64,000 nt of DNA from Thelonectria olida (taxonomy: Eukaryota; Ascomycota; Sordariomycetes; Hypocreales; Nectriaceae). A program made the translations under genes and the position numbers. Each line of letters begins with the position of its first letter. The stretch's first letter is position 1. The DNA is taken from contig JAGPYM010000008.1 in NCBI GenBank assembly GCA_020736575.1, forward strand, positions 806,001 to 870,000, read 5' to 3'. A model generated the notes under the pieces. It saw only the letters and a list, made by a program, of their open reading frames with translations. It did no database searches and had not been told where the DNA came from. Shown here piece after piece: positions 10,535-23,444 of this stretch.

Positions 10535-11402
10535 TGCGATGATACCATTCCCAAATAACTCGGACCCTGCTGCAAGCCCCTGACTCTGGAACCCCAGCAC
10601 TTCGCTCTGATCCGCGCGGTCTACGAATAGGAGGAGCCTGGCTCAGGGACACGGCTGACGAGGACGGCGAAGAAGCTTCTTTGGTGGCATTGATGCAGTA
10701 GTGGCTCGTTCACAGACGGCGATATCTTGATACCTCATTTCACAAATCACACACAATGGCAGAACACGGGATGCACTTGACTAACTCGGGACACGACGGA
10801 GGAATCGGGAAATGGATTGACGCTTTTGTTTTTTATTTTTTTTATGTTTCTTCTTTTTTGCCCACGCGCGTGTCCACTTGGTGCCGCCGGTGGACACGAC
10901 TTCTGGCCGCCAATGCATGCACTCAACAGTTGGCGTGTCACGGTTGGAGCAAGACGAGACGGGCCAAACGGCGCTGCGTCCTGGTTGCATGCCTCTGCTC
11001 ACGCACACGAGATACCGGCTGGAAAGGCCTTCTCAGGTGGCTGGGTACGAACAGAAGGGATGGAAACTTGGGATCGTTCGCTCGCTTGATCGGAGCACGC
11101 AGGGGAGGGGGGGGTTGTTCCCAAGGGGCTGGGAAGAACCACGAGAAGGAGACAGGCGAGCAATGAGGAAACTTGGAGATCTCACCGCATCTCTTCTTGT
11201 CTCCCTTCTTCTGGTCTGGGAGGGAAAAAAAAAAAAAAGGAGTGAACAAACAAGGGAAAAGGCTTCTCCACTACCACGCGATGGGTGGGATGAACCGGGG
11301 TCGTCGAGAACCGGGGTTTCCCACGATGCGTTGGCGCTGGCGCCGAGATGCCACGTCAAAGCGAAAAACCTTTCTGCCTCTCCCGGACGGAAAAGCAGGC
11401 TT

Positions 11403-11426
11403 TTGTTGTTGTTGTTGTTGTTGTTG
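11403..11426. repeat. (TTG)8 microsatellite
   Basis: Eight uninterrupted TTG units lie in non-coding DNA, 175-200 bp from the G15 tract. Confidence 0.9.
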
Positions 11427-11599
11427 ACGGACGGAACTAGTTCTGGACAGGCCCTGGTAGGTTCTGATACTGGGAATCACACACCAAAAGAATGAGGGCT
11501 TTTTTTCTTTTGCTCGCACAGGAGGTTCTTTGCTTTTTTTTTTCTTTGCTGGATCTTGGATCCCTGGCCTTAGTCGGGCAATTACGCATCGATCTGGGA

Positions 11600-11628
11600 G
11601 GGGGGGGGGGGGGGACTGACGGGGGGGG
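11600..11628. repeat. G15 and G8 homopolymer tracts
   Basis: Fifteen G (11600-11614) and eight G (11621-11628) are separated by ACTGAC. The tract could form a G-quadruplex, and its length may be uncertain in the assembly. Confidence 0.85.
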
Positions 11629-14600
11629 CTAGACGTCGACTTTTCCATGGTGTCTTGTGTTCTGTTTCCCAACTCGATGGTGCGAAACCTTAGGGCAAGA
11701 TTTTTGGGTTTAGGGTAATTCCTTCGCTTCTACCAACAAGCAATTATGATGCATACTCGATGAGAGGATGACGATGATAAGCCCATACAAAGTTAACGGA
11801 ATGGCTCACTTGCCCTGATTACACGAGATTATAGCACGATACGACGGCAAAAAGTAGAGTTAGGAGAAGCAAGACAACCTCCCTGATGGCCGCCCACATT
11901 CTTGGGCCTCTTGACCTCCCAACCTATGTGTCCTTGCACGAACCGTCTTACTTGGCTGGGGATATGATCTGCTCAGTACGAATGGCTGGCTGTTCGTACC
12001 TGGCAGCTGGTCCTTGTGATCGTCGTGCCCAGCCTTGCGGGGGAGATGCCCATCAATTGAGAACTAGAGGGCTGTTTAGATATATCAACCGCAATTAACT
12101 TAAAAAGACTGGAGTTTCGGGCACATCCACGTTGACATTGACAGCGGGAAGCCCATCGAAATCAATTAAGGAATCCCCAGGTAAAGCACATGGCACTCCC
12201 GCAATCGCGTTGCCGCTACACAAGCGGCCCCGGAACGGAGAAGAAGGGCCTTCCGCCTACGGAGCGGGATGAGTCTAAGACATCAATATGACTCAATACC
12301 GCAACAATTGGTTACAGGAGCAAGCCGAAATAGCGAAAACGGTATTGACGGTGGTAATGGCGGAAAAGCAAGTAATTGAACCTCAACTGAGACATGGAAA
12401 CGCATCGAGGAATGCAAGAGGTCGTGACACTATCCATGGCCGGATAGCAAACATGCCGGAATCCTGGGGTGGCCGACAAGGCTAGATAGGGCTCGTGAGT
12501 AGGACTGGAATGCACGAGCAGAACCGCACCGAAGAAGAGAAAACAAAGAGGATCTGGCCCTGGCCAGTCCTTCTCCACGAGCTGCACCTTGTCCACCTCA
12601 TTCATGCTGCAAACCTGCGACTGCATCACACATATCCCTATCCTTACCTGCGGCATTGTAAACATGACACGCAGGCAAGTGAGGAGGACATGGTCTGACA
12701 TGCGTGCAGCATTGGTACAACCGCAGATTGGACAAGCGATCAATGCATTGCGTGCTTTCCTTGCTTCATATCGCCGTGATTGCCCTCTTCTTCTCTTGCT
12801 TGCTCGCTTGCTTGTTTATTTCGCGCTCGCATCTGGTGTAAGCAGTTAACACATGCTTGATCCACGGCTTGGGTGTGTGTCTGTGTGGTTGAGGTGGTGT
12901 GTTGAGTTGCGGGTACCTTGCAGCCCCTTCAACCCTACCGTCCTTGGCTGTGTCTGTGCCCATCTGTATCTGATTGTGATAGGTCAGGAAGCCAAGCCCT
13001 GGCATTCCCGGGCGGGCCCCAGAAGCTTGATGACGGGAACTTGACATGTCAGAAACGAGGGCAAAGCCTAATGTGCGACAAAGCAAGGCAAGGCGAGCTG
13101 GACACGGCAGTACAGACAAGGCGGCATATTCCAACAATTGAGCCGACAAGAGAACAGAAAAAGAAAGCAGAAAAAGGTAAAAATCAAGACAACTGAGAGC
13201 AAAAACAACAACATTGGCCGAGGACGAAGCAAACATCAACAAGAGAGACTGTGGCCCGCTTCTTTGGCCGCTCTCTCGCTGGCCTATGCCGTCAATGCGG
13301 CCGGCTGCGAAATCTCTTCTCTCTCCCTTGCTGCAGCGGGCGAAGAAGCAAAACGAGCAACTAACGATTGGGAACCAGTTGGCGTTTTGGACGGACGGCA
13401 TTTGTGCGTGCCGGGCTCACCCATAACAGTAAATACTGAAGGGCACAACTGTCATCCGCTTGGCTGGTATTGGGTCCAAAGCTGACCGAGGTGGTGTTTG
13501 ACTCCGCGTGCCTTGCATTTCCGTCCATCCCTCCGTCTCAGTCCGTCCAGTGGCAGTCGAGACCGAGATCGGTAGCATCGTGAGAGAGGGCTGTATCTGC
13601 GACGTGTTCCTGCGTGATGCTCGTCCATCTTGAGCGAAATCTATTATCCCTTTTGTGTTGCTCCCCCCTTTTCCTTCCCCTTTCAGGCACCTTGACCTGG
13701 TTGGGTGCCCATGCGTTCCTGGCGCTGTGCGCTGTGCTGTGCTGTATCGTACTGCACGATGCTGTGTCGTGTGTCGTGTCCAATCCTGCCTGAGTGGCCG
13801 CGGTTGGATGCGTGTGGGGTTGACGTTATGTAGTACCGACCGAGTAGCCCGGGCATGGCTGCTGAGTAAAGTACCACCTCCAAGTCACAGAAGCAAATGA
13901 CTCTCTCCTCATCCTCCTGGTACGAGACGGGCCTGGAAATTGTGCCCATTGCCTGATCTGACGAGAGCCTGGGCACTATACCTGAAAGTACACCAAGCCG
14001 GGGTTGGTGGTGCGTGCGTGCATCGATGTGTTGTTAACTCGCACCAGCTCCGTGAGGCCGTCACCCAATGGCGCATGGCCTTCCGGATCCGCCCTCCTCC
14101 CTGCCCCAATCCCGTAGGGACGGCTCGATCCAATAGCGGCCCGGGGTTTCCAATGCGGAGCAGAGCGGTATGCGGCCATGGCTGAAGGACTGCGGTGAGA
14201 GGAGGATCGGAAGCCTACTAAGTGCTGGAGAGCCTGTAGGAGGCCTTGATGGAGGCCAGGCCCGACGTCCCAAGTATGGGGTCACCAGGCATCGTGTGTT
14301 TGAGCGGTCGGTGCATGTGTGTATGTGTTTGCCGCGTGTGTATCAAACGACTTTGACTTGTGAGAGCTTTCACCGTCTCGCCCTTGGAGGTTCGGGGCTG
14401 TCCACCCACTTGGACTCCCACTGGCCAACTCGGAAGGGAGACCGCCTCGCTCGAAGACAAGAACCCTGTCAGAGACACATGGAGCGGTGGATGATGTGGC
14501 TGCTGCTGGATGGGCGCCGTCCTCGTCTCGTTCGCCCACGGCTGGGCTTCCGCCTGCCATCTAGTTAGCACACACAAACAACCCCATCCACATCGCATAT

Positions 14601-15702
14601 CCACAGACGGGGACCGGGACGGACGGGGTCGGTCGGGGCATGGGGTGGCCGGCCTGCGACTTGTCAATTGGCATCCTGGGAGTACCTAGCAACTTAGTGG
14701 AACATAGAGAGAGGAAAAATTGAGAGGAAAATTCAGGCATGCACACATGCATCGATAGTACGGCATGCATCGCGCTTTGAAGTTAGTTTATCGAGTAGTC
14801 CGAAGTATATGTATAACGCTCTCTCGTGTGCCGCACCACTTTGGTCTCGGCTGTCTCTCCACCACTTTATTGTCTGGGCTGCACCTTCCTCTTCACCCTC
14901 CTTCCTGGGTTTGTCTTCGTTTTCCTCTGGCTTCACTTGTTCCTGCCATTTCGCCTTTTCTCGGTTACGGTTATTCGTACTTCTTTCCCCAGTCCTGATT
15001 CGGAAGCGCCTTCTGCGGGAGTCCAATGTTTCGGTTCGCTGACTCTGATTTACTTCTCAACAATCCGCCGCCTTTTCTGCGCCGCCAGTTCAAAATTACA
15101 TTGTCTCATCCCATTTTCGATTCTCGCAAAGATTCTCGACAGGAAGTCTTGTCTGAGAGCCCTGCCGTCTATCGACCTGGAATCACCTCACCGCCTGGCC
15201 TCCTTTCTCCGATCTAGACAGGAACGTTCCTTTGGATCTCGTTCCTCACCGATCAGACACTCTTGGATCCGACCTGGCTCATCTTCTCGAGTACTTTCCT
15301 CGGCATCCTTCGTTTTCGCCGTTCTGCCTCTCCAGTTCTGAGATTCTGTCTTCTGTCAGCGGCTTGGTTGCATTCCTCTCTTCGTCATCTCCATTCTTGG
15401 CCATCCAACAGACTACCGGGATCTCGTCCACTTACACGAGCTTCAAAAACGCCTCATTCGACAACGATCAACAATCTCACTCACGAAGTCCACTCTCATT
15501 CAAGGGAGAGTTTTTCGCGAAAAGGATTTTATCCCTTGGACCAACTGCGGTGACACTGCGTCCATCCAACGCTCCAACCAATCTTGGCTCCAATTATTCG
15601 GCAAGGGCACCTCGCCCAAAATCGCCCTGCATATCCTGGCTCGCCAAAATCGATAACTGGCCCAAATATTGCAACCACCATTTACCACCTGACGGCACGG
15701 TC

Positions 15703-18700
15703 ATGTTGCCAGCCAAGCAGCCAAATTCGCGACGGGGGAACCCTTCAGCGGTACGCAGATCGACATTTGGTACAGACGCTGGCCTAGTGGCCCTACGATA
15801 CGAGAAGACGGTTCAGGCAGAGCCTCCCATCCCCGTTGTATCTCGAAACTCAGTTCGATCCTCTCGCCGGCCATCAACATCATCGGCCTCTTCTCATCAC
15901 TCCCACCACCCTATTGTTATAGCTCCTCCCACCGGCGTTGCGCCACCCACCGAGGAGCACCCAGCCTTCCGCACCTCGCCCTCTTCCTCGCTTCGAACCT
16001 CCCCAGTCATTGTTGAGGAGTGGAAGCGAGACTCGGGCGTTGCACGAACCAACTCGACGTCGAACTCGACGATCCACGAAGAGGACGACGAGGACGAGTG
16101 TCTCGACGAGCCTGTGTGCGACAGGCCCTGTCAACAGGCGAGCTCAGCGACCCTGGCCACGTCCCAACTGGACGACCCATATTTCGACGAGAATAGCATC
16201 ACTGCACTGACGTCCGTGTCGAGCAACTCGTCGATCGTGTCCGACGCTCGCTGCACCACGCAGCCACTCAAGTCCCACTCACCTGCTGCGACAACACTTC
16301 CGTGCCCCATTCCCATGTCGGCGTCCAAGGCAAAGGCATTCAAAATGCCCAAAGCCCCGGGCGTCCAGTCGACGACTGAAACCCCGTCAAGCTCTTCACC
16401 GTCGTCGCCGCGATCGTCGTTTTCATCTTCTCCCCGCAGACTGATCAAAGGTATCAGCTTGCGGTCGGGATCAGCCTTCAGGACACCAAGCCTCACCCAG
16501 GTACTAGCGCCAATGCAGCCCCTGTGGCGGGGCTCGGAGCCCCAATCGTCGGCCGAGGACGCTGATGGCACAGAGGGCTCAGGGGCCCCAATTGCCCCAA
16601 TGGCGGAGACCAAGACCACCACCGCCAGCGCCCCCGGCATTTCACCGTCCGCTAGCACCGTGTCTGCTACTGAGGCGGCTTCTACTACCGCGACGGTTGC
16701 CGCCACCACTGGGCCTAAGCTCAACAAGCACAAGCACAAGACCACGCTATCATCGTCTCCCAAGTCCGTTTCCCGGTTCTGGCACAGACGTGATTCGTCC
16801 TCCACATCAACTGCCACCCGCTCATCTGATCTTCAACCCTTTGTTCCCCTCAACGTGTCCATCCCCTGTGACAGCCTCCTCGACGATGATTATTTCCTAA
16901 GCTCCGTATCCTTTTCCAACCGCGGCAGCATCATGTTTGGCGGCGACCCGGCGACCGACGCCAATACTTCAATCCCCGAATCTATCACGACCCCAACCAA
17001 CGACGATGGACACGCCGTTGTCCCGACTCCCACCACTCCAACGACTCCCGTCTCTCAATCGCAAGCGCGCCCCAGCAGCGACACGGCTGAATCCGACGAC
17101 GACCTTAAGAAGAATTATAATGTGCCCTTGATGTCGCCTCCCGACATTCGCGTCTTGGCCGCCGACGTGGAGAAGGAATCTCAAAAGGTGAGATCACTCT
17201 ATTCTGTTGGCGATAGCCCCTACGGCGAGCCTGGCTCTCGACGCTCGTACTGCGAGCGCCTTGAACCGACTCCCGAAGCGCCGTCGGAGGATAACGACAA
17301 TGTCCCGTATGGTTTCCTTGCTGTCCCGTCATCGCATCTCCGTATTGAACTTCAATGCTAATATGCCCCCCTTTGTTTGTAGCGTACCCGCAAGTCTAGC
17401 ACCCGCGCCCGCTTTTGGAAGTTCTTCGTCCCTTCACTACGATCTACCCAAGTCGCAGCTTGAATACAATGATGGCCTGGAAGACTGGAATGACTTAGAG
17501 GGCGCTCGCGTCGACCGATACGGCTTCATTACTCTGCCACCACCCCCAGGTCTGAGAACGGGAGCACCTGCAGAGATTAGGTCGCTCCCGGGCTCACCTA
17601 GGAAGAAGCGCAGCGTCCTCGTGAAGCGAGACCCGACAGGCCTCTCGGTGCATTATAACGGCGGCCGACACACACCCACCAGGAAGGTGTCAGCTCGCTC
17701 ACTTAACACACAAGCATCTGAGTTATCGGCGTCGCCATCGCTTCGGTCGTCTCGATCAGTCATCCGCCAGGCCAGCAACCTACTGCCGCACAATCGTGAT
17801 CGGCGGTGGATGGATGAGGCTGGGGAGATGCTCAACACCTCGCCCAGTCTGCAGGATATTGTGGAGGAAGCCAAAACCAGTAGGCTTAACGATGTTATGA
17901 AACGCAAGGAATGGGAACGATCAGAAAAATGGAGAAAAATGGCCAAAGTCGTCTGCAAGGGCGGCCAGGGCCAAGGAATGGAGTTCGAGTTCGATGTCGA
18001 GAACCCGAAGCTCATTGAGAGAACATGGAAAGGAATTCCCGACCGATGGCGAGCAGCCGCTTGGTGGTCGTTTCTCGCTACGAGCGCCAAATCTCGGAAA
18101 GACTTTGCCTCCGAAGAGGAGATCATTACCGCCTTTCACCAGCTTCAGTTGCGAAGCTCACCAGATGATGTCCAGATCGACTTGGACGTGCCACGGACCA
18201 TCAGCCGACACATCATGTTTCGGCGACGGTACCGAGGAGGACAGCGGCTAATGTTCCGCGTCCTTCATGCCATCTCCATATATTTTCCGGAGACTGGATA
18301 TGTCCAGGGCATGGCATCTTTGGTGGCAACGCTGCTGTGCTATTTTGATGAGGAGAAGTGTTTTGTCATGCTAGTGCGCATGTGGCAATATCGTGGGCTC
18401 TGTCGACTCTACCGGCCGGGTTTCGATGAGCTCATGACAGCCATGAAAGACTTCAACGACAACTGGCTCAACAAAGACGTTGCGAAGAAGCTGGAAGAGT
18501 TGTGTATCGACACCACAGCGTACGGGACCCGATGGTATCTGACGCTGTTTAACCTGTCGATCCCTTTTGCAGCGCAGCTGCGGGTATGGGATGTGTTCCT
18601 TTTGTTTGGGAATCGCCCTTCTCACGGCAGCGCGTCCGCTTCAGAGTCAGTCAAGTCGGGAGCAACAGACCAGTCGAGGATAGGCGAGTATGATGTCCTG

Positions 18701-18871
18701 CACGCTACAAGTGCGGCACTCGCCGAGGCTCTTCGCGAGGTCATTGTTGACTCAGACTTTGAAAATGCCATGAAAGCATTGACATCACCAATCCAAATCA
18801 CGGACGAAGATCTCCTGTTGAAGGTAATGAAGGCCGAGTGGAAGACGCACCACAGCAAGAAGAAGGCCTAG
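15703..18871 (+). CDS. TBC-domain Rab GTPase-activating protein
   Basis: Two exons, 15703-17306 and 17383-18871, encode 1030 aa. TBC proteins stimulate GTP hydrolysis by Rab/Ypt GTPases in membrane traffic. Residues 1 to about 650 are low-complexity, rich in Ser, Thr and Pro, and probably disordered. The TBC domain (about 735-960) shows RTWKGIPDRWR, the arginine-finger motif in DLDVPRT (Arg806) and the glutamine finger in GYVQGM (Gln843), so catalysis by the dual-finger mechanism is expected. WDVFLLFG follows. I chose the intron donor GTATGG at 17307 because it is the only good donor that leaves the right phase for the TBC frame, and a GCTAAT branch site precedes the acceptor. The ORF is open a further 157 codons upstream (from 15232), but that part reads like a pyrimidine-rich leader. 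The target Rab is unknown. Confidence 0.85.
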
Positions 18872-19755
18872 CAAGCGTTCCTGTCATCTATTACACCCTG
18901 ACGGGCAATGATGTTTTTTTCTTTGTCACTTAATTCCCTTTGTTACGCAACAACTGCAATTCTGCAACCACAACCACACAGGGAGCGGCTTCACCAGCAA
19001 GCGCCCCTACACACAATCATTCCATTTGTTGGTTTTCTTTGTGAACCATACGATACCCTTGATTTACACCCTCCTTAAGTTACGACCTCTGAGGAACCCA
19101 CGCCTAGACAGGTACTATTTTCTTTATGTTACTTGGCTCAACGCCGTGTCATGCAAGCGAGAGTGATGGAGTTGTCGAATCTTTACTTTGTTGGACTGTT
19201 TAGCGTTTGGGGCCACGGAACCTAATCCTGTATACCCCTTTCCTGGCATCATGATTTATTTTGTTAACATGGGATTTGATACTGATTGGGTTGTCTTTTC
19301 CTTTCTTTTTTTTTGTTTTATTTGTTTGGCAGGTCTTTGCGACCTGGAACGAGACGATGCGAGAGGAACCATATCCGCATCAATGTACGGAGACGAACTG
19401 GAGTCGGGGAAACAAGTGGATTGAACTCGATTCTTATGACGGGAGTCAAGATACCCTGGGTGGATGGACATGGACTGTCAACCAAGAGTTGAGAGCAGCA
19501 GGCCGGCTCTGGCCTGGAGCACATACATTATCTGGGTAAAGCCAGTACTTATTAGTATCTTATGTTTTACCTTAGTTCGACTGGTTAGTAGTCGAGGTAC
19601 AATACAACAAGGTCACGAGCCTCATGGGCCGTGACTCGACTCCAATGACATTGATGACGCATCAAAGGAAAGTGTCTTCTCGGTGAAGCCAGTTGGTGAT
19701 GAAGCTGGCGTGTGCTCGGACGAGACAGTTGCTTCTTTGGGCCTACCTCTCCCTT

Positions 19756-19782
19756 CGTCCCTCCGTCCCTCCGTCCCTCCGT
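19756..19782. repeat. Minisatellite, 8-bp unit
   Basis: CGTCCCTC is repeated about 3.4 times. Confidence 0.8.
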
Positions 19783-19940
19783 GCTTCGGCGGTTCCCCTG
19801 CCGCTCCCGCCCGGGCTCTCGGACGTTCTGGGAGCTATCGTTTCCTTTTCCAGGGAGAGGGAGTGTCTTGAGTGGCATGGTGAAGTGGTCAGTGACTGGT
19901 TGGGGATAAGTGTTGCATCACAAGAAGGATGACCAAGTCT

Positions 19941-19959
19941 CCCCCCCCCCCCCCCCCCC
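19941..19959. repeat. C19 homopolymer
   Basis: Nineteen consecutive C in non-coding DNA, a G-rich tract on the other strand. Its length may be unreliable in the assembly. Confidence 0.85.
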
Positions 19960-21861
19960 AAGTCCAAGATGGAGTGTGGCTCAGCTCAACCAAACCAATG
20001 CCACGCCCTTGGCCTCGTTTCTTCTTTTCTTTTTCCTTCGTCGTCGTCGCAGCACATACTACGTTGTAGCACACACGGCGTACTGTCCTATTCGGGAGTG
20101 CAATACAGTCGCATTCCCACACACATCCCACATCAGGGGTCCTTGTGAGCCCTTCATGCCGCTGTGCAAAAGCAAATACAATCGAGATTAAACATGCCGG
20201 GCCAATCGTGGCTGTCTGCATTATCAGGGTCTGAAACATACCCACCTCGGTTCATCAGCTTTGCTTTCCCGTGATGGGTGTTCCTGTCTCTGGTCTTTTG
20301 CTTACCTGCATGCGTCTTTCTTTCCTTTTTCTTCTTATTAACGGTGGCACCACCTCTCGCAAGGAAAAAAGGAAAACCCCGACCAGTTGAGGAAGCTGAA
20401 CTGCGAGGACACTGCCCGAATACATGGGCTGCGTCAGTGAAGTGGTCGCCTCACCTCCAGCCAACCAAACCAACCTCTCACAAAGGGCCTCAACATGCAC
20501 GATGCAACCCACCACGCTTGCCTCAACAAACGGAAAGAAAGCCCCGCCATATTCTCATCTCCCACAGGATTGGATCCCGTCGACCTGGTGGGCGATATTC
20601 TGGCACATACGCAACATTGGGCTGGAATCGTCGACTATTGTTCCGAAGTAGCCAGGAAACAAGACTAGGGCGCATATAGTGAGAGGAAGCAGATGTGCTT
20701 TGCATATCCCTTTCCATACCGCTCTAGAGACTCCCTCGAACGGATCTAGAAAGACGAGCCAGTCCGCACGACAGACGTACAGCGGGGAATTTCAAACCGA
20801 AGAATCTGAGGCGGATGGAGAAAAAGAGAGGGAATATGATACACCCACTACCCTCCCTCAACCCGGTAACCCGCCGTCACGATTGGCCTCTTTGCAGAGC
20901 AACATGTGGGCTCGGCAAAAGGCGTGACGGGGAGAGAAAACAAGGGCAGACAACGAGGGAGTGCCTCTAGAGACGCCCGTTTTCATGACTGTGCGTCTAT
21001 CCATCATATCCGTGAATCCGCACCTTCGTGGTGTCACACCGACCTCGAACATCTCGGGCAATGGCATTTTCCTATAGCCTGTCTGCTTCTAGAGCCATCT
21101 CCCTCTCTCTGATGCTGTTCGTGCGTTAATGACGAGAACCTCAACACACAAAGACAAAACGACGTGAGCCCAACAAATCTGGCTCGGGAAAAAAAATGCC
21201 AATGTACGTCTCTGTGATTCATGTGTCAGACAAGTTGTGAAACCTTTTTTGACCTGCCCAGGGCTTCCCAGCTTCCTTGCAGGCAATCTATCATACCTTG
21301 GCCATGGTAATGTGTTCCCTCCGTTTTGTCCCATGATGCCATCATCGCTCCTGCTGTCCGGCCCATCCCATATTCCTACCTTTGAGCTACCTCCGGTTCC
21401 AATAACTCCCCTCTGTAAATAAACATCCCGTAATATGTATAGAGAAAGAGTACCTTTCTCCCGACTTGCCCCATTCTAGCCCTCTCCTTGTTGTGCCACC
21501 TCCTCTTATTAAAATGACTTTACCCAAAATATACGCCCACCATCGACCATCTCTAACTTTTGAAAAGAGACCAATAGCAATACAAAATATCTTAGAATCG
21601 AATTTTCGTCCCTCGCAGTTTTGCCGTTTGATCTCGGGTCCCTTGGACCTGACAGCCCTGTCTGTTTGATGTTGTAATTTGTTCAATCCCAGTCCAGCCA
21701 ACTCCCCCATACTACTCGGCTCGACGACTTATTAAATCGAAACATGCTTTTGTCGTACGTAGTTGCATGTAGACGGCGGCTCAATAGCTTTGTTCCGATT
21801 TAAAATGACCATCGTTGGTCCGCGGGGCTGAGTAATGACTGGGACGCGCTGGGAAATGAAA

Positions 21862-23444
21862 TTACGCTCCCGCGCTCTCCTGAGCTTCCCCTGCATCATC
21901 GCGCGACGGCGCCGTTCTCTCAACTCCAGCACGTGTCCGAGAATCTGCTGGAGCCTCGCTTTCCCGGGGCGTATGTGCAGGTGCCAATTGTTGTGATGAT
22001 GGCTGAGGGTCCTCCGACAGCATTGATGAGACCGACGGCTTCTGGCCTTCGCTACGTTCGCTAGCCACATGCTCTGGCAAGGCTCCTGGCCCTGGCCCCG
22101 GTCCTGAGCCCGGCGTTGAGCTTCTTATCGGCGATACACGACGTATAGGGCCCCCAAAGCTCTCCCTTCGAGCGCGCCCAGGACCAGAAGATCGATAAGG
22201 TGAGAAGTCGCTTCGTTGACGTGAGTGTCCGCGTCCGCGCCGACTCGTGGTAATCGACATGCTGCCCGGGAGATACAGCGGCGGGGATCGAGCTCGGAAC
22301 TCCCCCCGTGCGGGAGAGAGGGTAGGTTGAGGTTGCCCCGTGGCCTTACGCTTTTTAGGAGTTTCCCCTATCACCACAGTGCCACGTTAGCCTATAGAGA
22401 ATCTCGCTTTCTCTTAGTTTTGGACGAACCCGAAGGGCTTCCCGGTCGGTTCGAGCTGCCACCGGCCTGTGTTGATGGCGGCTGCCAATGGTGGAAGTAG
22501 ATCGAAGGGCTGTTTTGAGGCTCCTGCTGCAGCGATGGTTGGGGTTGTTGCAGGTGTGGGTGTGATGCCATCGCAGCAGGGTTTGCACCGTGGGCGCCGG
22601 GATGCGGCACGTTGGTGTTGAGACTTGGGAGGTTCATCAACGGCCGGCCTACAGCTGCGCCCACCGTCTGGCCTCTTGGCCTCGTAGGCGACCCGGGATA
22701 TCCATATCCTGCTGGAGGCGGCGCCGCTGATGGCGGGAGACTGTGGTATTGAGCCGATGCCGGGGGCGGTGCTTCTCGCTGGTGCTCTGGAGACACGATT
22801 CCTTGAGGAGGCATGAGGGCTCGAGACGGAGGCAGGAATTGTTGTGTCCACTCTAATATGGCCGGCGAAAGAGTGCCTCCGCTGCCCATACCGCTAAAGA
22901 CGAGGGGAACCATTGCTGGAGGAATACCGCTCGACAACGAGGTCCGCAGCATGTCCATCTCGACCTTGCGCTGCTCCAACCGCAAGCCCTCTTGCCTCGT
23001 ACGCTCTTCCTCCTGTTTTCTCCTGTCTTCTTCTGCCCTGGCCTGGAGCCAATGCTTCATGGACTCCTCGGCGCCCTGCCATTGCTGAGGTGGAGCGGGG
23101 AGCTGCTGGCCGCCCCAGGGATCTCCGACTCTCTGCGGGTGAGTAGGGCCAAGGGAAGGAGGTGGCGGAGGATGCGATGGCGGGGCGTGATGTGGAGGCG
23201 GAGGAACACCAGCAGTGGGAGGTTGCTGGGGAGGAAGTGTCATGGCTGCCGGAGGAGGCAGGCCACGGTGAGGTGCCGACATGGGCTGGGCTGGTGGGCT
23301 GTGGCTCTGATAGCTGCGCGGTAAGGACTTCGGAATTGACTCTTTGTTGTTCAAGGGGGGAGAAGGTCGAGAAGTGGATGGCGGAGTCGGCAGGTCATGG
23401 ACGGACTTGTAGCCGTAGGTTGGTGGCTGCTTGACGGTGAGCAT
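21862..23444 (-). CDS. Pro-rich coiled-coil protein of unknown function
   Basis: Two exons, 23444-22430 and 22367-21862, encode 506 aa. I do not recognise the family. Residues 1-120 are very rich in Pro, Gln and Ser. A charged helix with Glu, Arg and Gln (about 128-172, around KHWLQARAEEDRRKQEEE) should form a coiled coil. It leads into a compact, more hydrophobic segment (IPPAMVPLVFSGMG, then ILEWTQQFLPP) that looks like a conserved core. After the intron come a basic KKRK motif that could be a nuclear signal and an Arg/Ser/Gly-rich tail. The donor GTTCGT, the GCTAAC branch site and the frame all support the junction. Low-complexity flanks around a short helical core resemble a nuclear or transcription-associated regulator, but that is inference. 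A TATA-like element lies near 23668 on the minus strand. Confidence 0.65.

Larger units (their letters stand above)
10053..15702. other. 5.6 kb spacer and long leader before the TBC gene
   Basis: No gene is recognisable in 10053-14800. The open frames there are low-complexity or purely antisense, with no domain motif. The stretch holds many simple repeats: a 12-bp duplication at 10511-10534, A14 at 11225, (TTG)8 at 11403, and G15 at 11600 with G8 at 11621. From about 14815 the plus strand becomes CT-rich, which looks like a promoter and 5' leader of the Rab-GAP gene. An in-frame open stretch runs from 15232 up to the chosen ATG. Confidence 0.5.
18872..21861. other. 3.0 kb between the convergent TBC and coiled-coil genes
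   Basis: No gene is recognisable. The interval holds the 3' flank of both genes, a short CGTCCCTC minisatellite at 19756-19782 and a C19 tract at 19941-19959. The open frames lack motifs. Confidence 0.45.

Noticed and set aside
10878..11495. 205-codon plus-strand open frame
   Set aside because: It runs through A14 and TTG microsatellites, so it is open by chance.
11690..11713. Telomere-like GGGTTTAGGGTAA
   Set aside because: Barely two degenerate units; too short to call an interstitial telomeric repeat.
12766..13401. 211-codon minus-strand open frame
   Set aside because: No recognisable domain, erratic composition, and no neighbouring exons that extend it.
16131..16817. 228-codon antisense frame inside the Rab-GAP gene
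   Set aside because: It is complementary to the Ser/Thr-rich N-terminal coding region, is low-complexity and has no motif.
17187..17382. Intron starting at GTGAGA (17188) in the Rab-GAP gene
   Set aside because: The donor is good, but joining to the acceptor at 17382 runs into a stop within 30 codons, and it would discard a coding-like stretch (CERLEPTPEAPSED).
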